A stretch of 64,000 nt of DNA from Mycolicibacterium moriokaense (GTDB lineage Bacteria; Actinomycetota; Actinomycetes; Mycobacteriales; Mycobacteriaceae): assembly GCF_003201655.1 (NCBI RefSeq), contig NZ_QJJU01000002.1, positions 372,001 through 436,000 of the forward strand, written 5' to 3'. The translations under genes and the position numbers were made by a program. Each line of letters opens with the position of its first letter. Position 1 is the stretch's first letter. Of this stretch, positions 60,977-64,000 are shown in pieces. The notes beneath the pieces are model-generated. The model saw only the letters and a list, made by a program, of their open reading frames with translations. It searched no databases and had not been told where the DNA came from.

Positions 60977-61777
60977 TCAGGCCAGCGGATTGCCCCCGTT
61001 GAGCAGCACCCATACCGCCAAGCCGCCCCCCACACCCACGAGCAGCGCAACGAATGAGCCGATGAACGGGCGCCGAGCCCAACCGCGGCCCGCATCGAAT
61101 CCGTAGCGGCCGGGGCCGACAAGGATGATGGCCGCAACCACGCAGGCCAGAATGACTTTGTACTCGTGGCCGTCGGTGAGGAACGACGCCAGCCTCGCCT
61201 CGTTGTGAGCCGCCATGGCCTCCGCCAATAGGCCCGTCACCAGGTACGCCAGTGCACCGGCAGCCGCAATGGGCGTGAAAAGGCCCAGCACCAGGAACAC
61301 CCCGGCGGCAATCTGCCCGCCTGCCGCCACGTAGGTCAGAATGTCGGCGTGTTGGAAGCCCATACCGGCAAGCGACTTCTCGAAGCCATCGAAGCCGGGG
61401 CCGCCGAACAGGCCCAAGGCGTTCTGCAGTCCATGCCCGATGAGCAAGGCCCCGACCGCGAGACGGAGGAGAAGCAGGCCTAGGTCTTGCGTCCCCCGCC
61501 GGTCGCGGACAGGCTCGTCATCCGGTTCGATCTCGACGGGCTCGGCACCATACGGCCCGAGTGCGTGCCTGCCTCCGGGCTGCACATAGGGCAGTGGCTC
61601 AGGTTCCCCGATCAGGCCGAACGGCTCGCCGGACGACGACTTGGCCGAGTCATAGCGCGGGATCGCGGTGGTTTCGAAATCACCGGCGTAGTTCGAGGTA
61701 GGAAGATCGTCTTCGGGATCGACCAGGCTTGCAGACGCAGGACGCTGCCAGGCGTGTGGATCAGGATGACTGGTCAC
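60977..61777 (-). CDS. doxX: DoxX-family membrane protein (Rv3005c)
   Basis: In M. tuberculosis DoxX forms a membrane complex with SodA and SseA that protects against radical and thiol stress. The 266-residue protein has a long acidic, proline-rich cytoplasmic head (1-95). The four-helix DoxX core follows (LLLLRLAVGALLIGHGLQNALG, IAAGVFLVLGLFTP, AYLVTGLLAE, VILACVVAAIILVGPG), with one more helix at the end. The start is GTG, 7 nt after a TACCCT -10, so it is probably leaderless. Confidence 0.92.
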   Translation of the reverse strand: MTSHPDPHAWQRPASASLVDPEDDLPTSNYAGDFETTAIPRYDSAKSSSGEPFGLIGEPEPLPYVQPGGRHALGPYGAEPVEIEPDDEPVRDRRGTQDLGLLLLRLAVGALLIGHGLQNALGLFGGPGFDGFEKSLAGMGFQHADILTYVAAGGQIAAGVFLVLGLFTPIAAAGALAYLVTGLLAEAMAAHNEARLASFLTDGHEYKVILACVVAAIILVGPGRYGFDAGRGWARRPFIGSFVALLVGVGGGLAVWVLLNGGNPLA

Positions 61778-61784
61778 GCTTGCC

Positions 61785-61790
61785 AGGGTA
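61785..61790 (-). promoter_or_regulatory. -10 element of doxX (leaderless)
   Basis: The minus strand reads TACCCT ending 7 nt before the GTG at 61777, which puts the transcript start at or beside the start codon. Confidence 0.4.
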
Positions 61791-61902
61791 AGTGCTAGTC
61801 ACCCGCGAATCGAGGATTGGCGCGGCGCTTTGGAGGCCCTATTCGTGACTCCGTGTTCGCCGCGCCGCGGGGCGCACGTGGCGCGCATCGCCGAACAATC
61901 CG

Positions 61903-61908
61903 TAACCT
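61903..61908 (+). promoter_or_regulatory. -10 element of lppZ (leaderless)
   Basis: TAACCT ends 7 nt before the ATG at 61916. No Shine-Dalgarno sequence is present between them, consistent with a leaderless transcript. Confidence 0.4.
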
Positions 61909-61915
61909 GGCCTGC

Positions 61916-63037
61916 ATGAGACAGCGCCGACCCATGCGGGGTGTGATTGTCCTGCTGTGTGCGGCGTTGCTCGTGGGGTCCGGATGCGCCCGCTTTGACC
62001 AGGCCCAGTCGCAGCCGTTCACCACTCAGCCCGAACTCAAGCCTGGCCCGTCGTCCTCACCTCCGCCCCCGCCGCCGCTGCCACCCAAGCCGTTCCCGAA
62101 GGCTTGCCCGGCACCCGGCGTCATGCAGGGCTGTCTGGAGAGCACCAGCGGGCTGATCATGCTGCCCGACAGCCAGTCTGCTTGGGTGGCTGAACGCACG
62201 ACCGGTGCGGTCAAAGAGGTCTCGACCAGGGCTGAGCCCAAGGTCAAGTTGGTCATCCCCGTCGACCCGAGCGGTGACGGAGGCTTGATGGACATCACGC
62301 TGTCGCCGACCTACTCCCAGGACCGGCTGATGTACGCGTACGTCAGCACGCCTACAGACAACCGGGTCATCCGCATCGCCGACGGCGACATCCCCAAGCC
62401 GATCCTGACGGGAATCCCGAAGGCTGCCACCGGGAACATGGGTTCGATGATCTTCACCAGCCCGACAACGCTCGTCGTGCAGACCAGTGACGCGGGCAAT
62501 CCCGCGATGGCCGCCGATCCTGCTTCGCTGGCGGGCAAGGTGCTGCGCCTGGAACAACCGACCACCGTCAACCCGGCGCCGCCGACGACTGCGCTTTCCG
62601 GCATGGGCGCAGGCGGCAGCATGTGCACCGACCCGTCGGACGGTGCCCTCTACATCACCGACCGCACGCCGACCGCCGACCGACTACAGCGCATCACCAA
62701 GGACTCGAAAACTTCGACGGTGTGGACGTGGCCCGATCGTCCTGGCGTGGCGGGCTGCGCCGCGCGCGACGGCACGGTGCTGGTGAATCTCGTCAACACC
62801 AAGCAAACCGTGGCGGTGCGATTGGCACCGGATACTGGCGCGGTCACCGGCGAGCCCGAGGTTGTCCGCCAGGACCAGCACGGGCACGCGTGGGCGTTGC
62901 AGCTCTCGCCGGACGGCAACGTGTGGGGCGCGACGGTGAACAAGACATCCGGTGACGCCGAGAAGCTCGACGACGTCGTCTTCCCGCTGTTCCCGTCGGG
63001 TGGCGGATTCCCGCGCAGCAACGCCGACAACACTTAA
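61916..63037 (+). CDS. lppZ: Lipoprotein LppZ (glucose/sorbosone dehydrogenase-like beta propeller)
   Basis: The 373-residue protein has a lipoprotein signal (MRGVIVLLCAALLVGSGC), a proline-rich linker (SSSPPPPPPLPPKPFP), and a propeller domain. That domain carries the soluble quinoprotein glucose dehydrogenase-like pattern: GGLMDITLSPTYSQDRLMYAYVS, GSMIFTSPTTLVVQTSD, and the C-terminal HAWALQLSPDGNVWGATVN. The ATG at 61916 places the lipobox correctly; the longer frame upstream is not signal-like. Its substrate is unknown. It is convergent with the next gene, 13 bp away. Confidence 0.92.
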   Translation: MRQRRPMRGVIVLLCAALLVGSGCARFDQAQSQPFTTQPELKPGPSSSPPPPPPLPPKPFPKACPAPGVMQGCLESTSGLIMLPDSQSAWVAERTTGAVKEVSTRAEPKVKLVIPVDPSGDGGLMDITLSPTYSQDRLMYAYVSTPTDNRVIRIADGDIPKPILTGIPKAATGNMGSMIFTSPTTLVVQTSDAGNPAMAADPASLAGKVLRLEQPTTVNPAPPTTALSGMGAGGSMCTDPSDGALYITDRTPTADRLQRITKDSKTSTVWTWPDRPGVAGCAARDGTVLVNLVNTKQTVAVRLAPDTGAVTGEPEVVRQDQHGHAWALQLSPDGNVWGATVNKTSGDAEKLDDVVFPLFPSGGGFPRSNADNT

Positions 63038-63050
63038 GGCACAACGAATT

Positions 63051-63959
63051 TCAGGCGTGCGCCTTCAGTCGCTCGCGTGCTTCTGTCGGTGTGACGGTGC
63101 GCCGCAGAGCAGGCTCCTCGGCCGTCAGGTGCTGGAACAGCACCTCTGCGGTTTCCGGCACAAGACCGCGGGCCATGGCCAGCATCGGGCGTGAGTTGTT
63201 CGCCGACAATGCACGCACCATCGCGCGGGCGACCGGTGTCACCGCGGCGTCGACCGCGCGGGTCTGGTCGAAATTGCCCATGCGCCGCATCCACTTCGGC
63301 AGCGTCGCGATCGCCGCAGGCGCCAGAATTCTGCTGCCAGCCCACAGCCGCACCCCACGGTCGCGCGGCGTCCACAACAGGTAACGCATTGCGCGGTCGG
63401 CATGTTCGGAAGTGCAGAGCCGGCCGCGAACATCTGCGAAATACTGCCGCACCTCATCGCGCGACGCGGGAACGTCGGACGGCTTGCAAGTCTGCAGCTC
63501 GGCCGCGATGCGCGACTCCTCCCAGAACCGCGACTCCTCCGCAACTGACAGCGGTCCCGGTCCGTAGCGCTCGTAGCATTTGAGCACCGAATGCCAGCCC
63601 GTCACGTGGATCCACAGCTGGGCTTCCGGATTGTTGGCGCTGTAACGGGCTCCGGTGATCGGCTCGATTCCCTTGGCCCTGGCGTGGATTCGCATCAGCG
63701 CGTCCGAAATCGCGACGGCCGTGCGGCCGTCGGCCACGGCGACGGTGAGGAAGTAGGCCAGTGTGCGGTCCAGCCGGCCCGACGGATCGCTGTAGATGCC
63801 TGCGCTGTCGGCTACTGCGGCGGCGAGGAACGGGTCGAAGTGCTCGAGAACCACCGACCGCTGAAATCCGATCAGCGACGTCGGCGACGCCCATACCTTC
63901 CAGCTGGGCGAATCGGGTCCGAAGAAACCGTAGTCGTCGCTGCGTATCGACTCCATCAT
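63051..63959 (-). CDS. DUF2236 (MpaB/latex-clearing-type) oxygenase-like protein
   Basis: DUF2236 proteins include haem oxygenases such as rubber oxygenase and many uncharacterised mycobacterial relatives. The 302-residue protein has the family pattern: GFQRSVVLEHFDPFLAAAVADS near the start, RTLAYFLTVAVADGRTA, and IHARAKGIEPITGARYSANNPEAQLWIHVTGW-type segments, here split as RIHARAKGIEPITGARYSA and NNPEAQLWIHVTGWHS. A C-terminal helical part follows. The His residues in these segments are candidate haem ligands. The ATG at 63959 has GAGG upstream. Its substrate is unknown. Confidence 0.85.
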   Translation of the reverse strand: MMESIRSDDYGFFGPDSPSWKVWASPTSLIGFQRSVVLEHFDPFLAAAVADSAGIYSDPSGRLDRTLAYFLTVAVADGRTAVAISDALMRIHARAKGIEPITGARYSANNPEAQLWIHVTGWHSVLKCYERYGPGPLSVAEESRFWEESRIAAELQTCKPSDVPASRDEVRQYFADVRGRLCTSEHADRAMRYLLWTPRDRGVRLWAGSRILAPAAIATLPKWMRRMGNFDQTRAVDAAVTPVARAMVRALSANNSRPMLAMARGLVPETAEVLFQHLTAEEPALRRTVTPTEARERLKAHA

Positions 63960-64000
63960 GGTGTCTACCTCTGCTTTCCCCTGAATACAACGCCACCGTA

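Overview
The window is a 64 kb, GC-rich stretch of a mycobacterial chromosome. Protein sequences and gene order match, almost gene for gene, the Mycobacterium tuberculosis interval from amt/ftsY/smc (Rv2920c-Rv2922c) to doxX/lppZ (Rv3005c-Rv3006). Assignments to Rv genes are from memory of those families and that map, not from a search. The large PDIM/phenolic glycolipid locus that sits between sepIVA (Rv2927c) and coaD (Rv2965c) in M. tuberculosis is absent. A single hemerythrin-like gene takes its place, which points to a fast-growing Mycolicibacterium-type species.

Layout. 1-12 kb: the 5' part of amt with two GlnR-like boxes, ftsY, an inserted type 2 IPP isomerase (fni), then a long leftward block of smc, acyP, an OsmC-family gene, mutM, rnc, a YceD-family gene, sepIVA, hemerythrin, coaD and rsmD. 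12-20 kb: pyruvate carboxylase, a VKOR/DsbA oxidative-folding pair, a LipN-type esterase, and two tandem aldo-keto reductases. 20-28 kb: a secreted HNH nuclease-like protein, recG, a DAK2/FakA-type gene, rpmB, ung, thiL, a small Lrp-type protein and a DUF3515 protein. 28-33 kb: an accessory block of one MmpL transporter and a NarL-type two-component system. 33-41 kb: ddlA, a MetC-like enzyme, gpsA, fbiD, ppk1, mutT1, hupB. 41-48 kb: leuD-leuC with the divergent IclR-type regulator, a two-gene secreted/iron-type cassette, tRNA-Glu, tRNA-Gln, gltX and a FAH-family gene. 48-57 kb: an MFS transporter, a MITE-like palindrome, a phospholipase C-like lipoprotein, leuB, serA, an FAD dehydrogenase, a phosphoribosyltransferase and wrbA. 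57-64 kb: the ilvB-ilvN-ilvC operon behind a clear attenuator with leader peptide, cfp6, doxX, lppZ and a DUF2236 oxygenase-like gene.

Functional themes. Branched-chain amino acid synthesis is split into three nearby units (leuCD, leuB-serA, ilvBNC), with two visible control systems: an IclR regulator sharing a 39-bp promoter region with leuC, and ribosome-mediated attenuation ahead of ilvB. Glutamyl-tRNA synthetase is followed on the same strand by the tRNAs for Gln and Glu. In mycobacteria this non-discriminating enzyme charges both. DNA and nucleotide repair is spread through the window (mutM, recG, ung, mutT1).

Non-coding structure is the most distinctive content: an attenuator, a 25-bp dyad next to the ilvB promoter region, tandem GlnR-like boxes, two families of palindromic intergenic repeats, a 145-bp MITE-like element that supplies the stop codons of both flanking genes, 27-bp tandem repeats in hupB, and several start codons placed for leaderless transcription. 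I found no insertion sequence, prophage, CRISPR array or obviously new multi-gene defence system. The best candidates for undescribed systems are the MmpL/two-component block and the secreted binding-protein pair.
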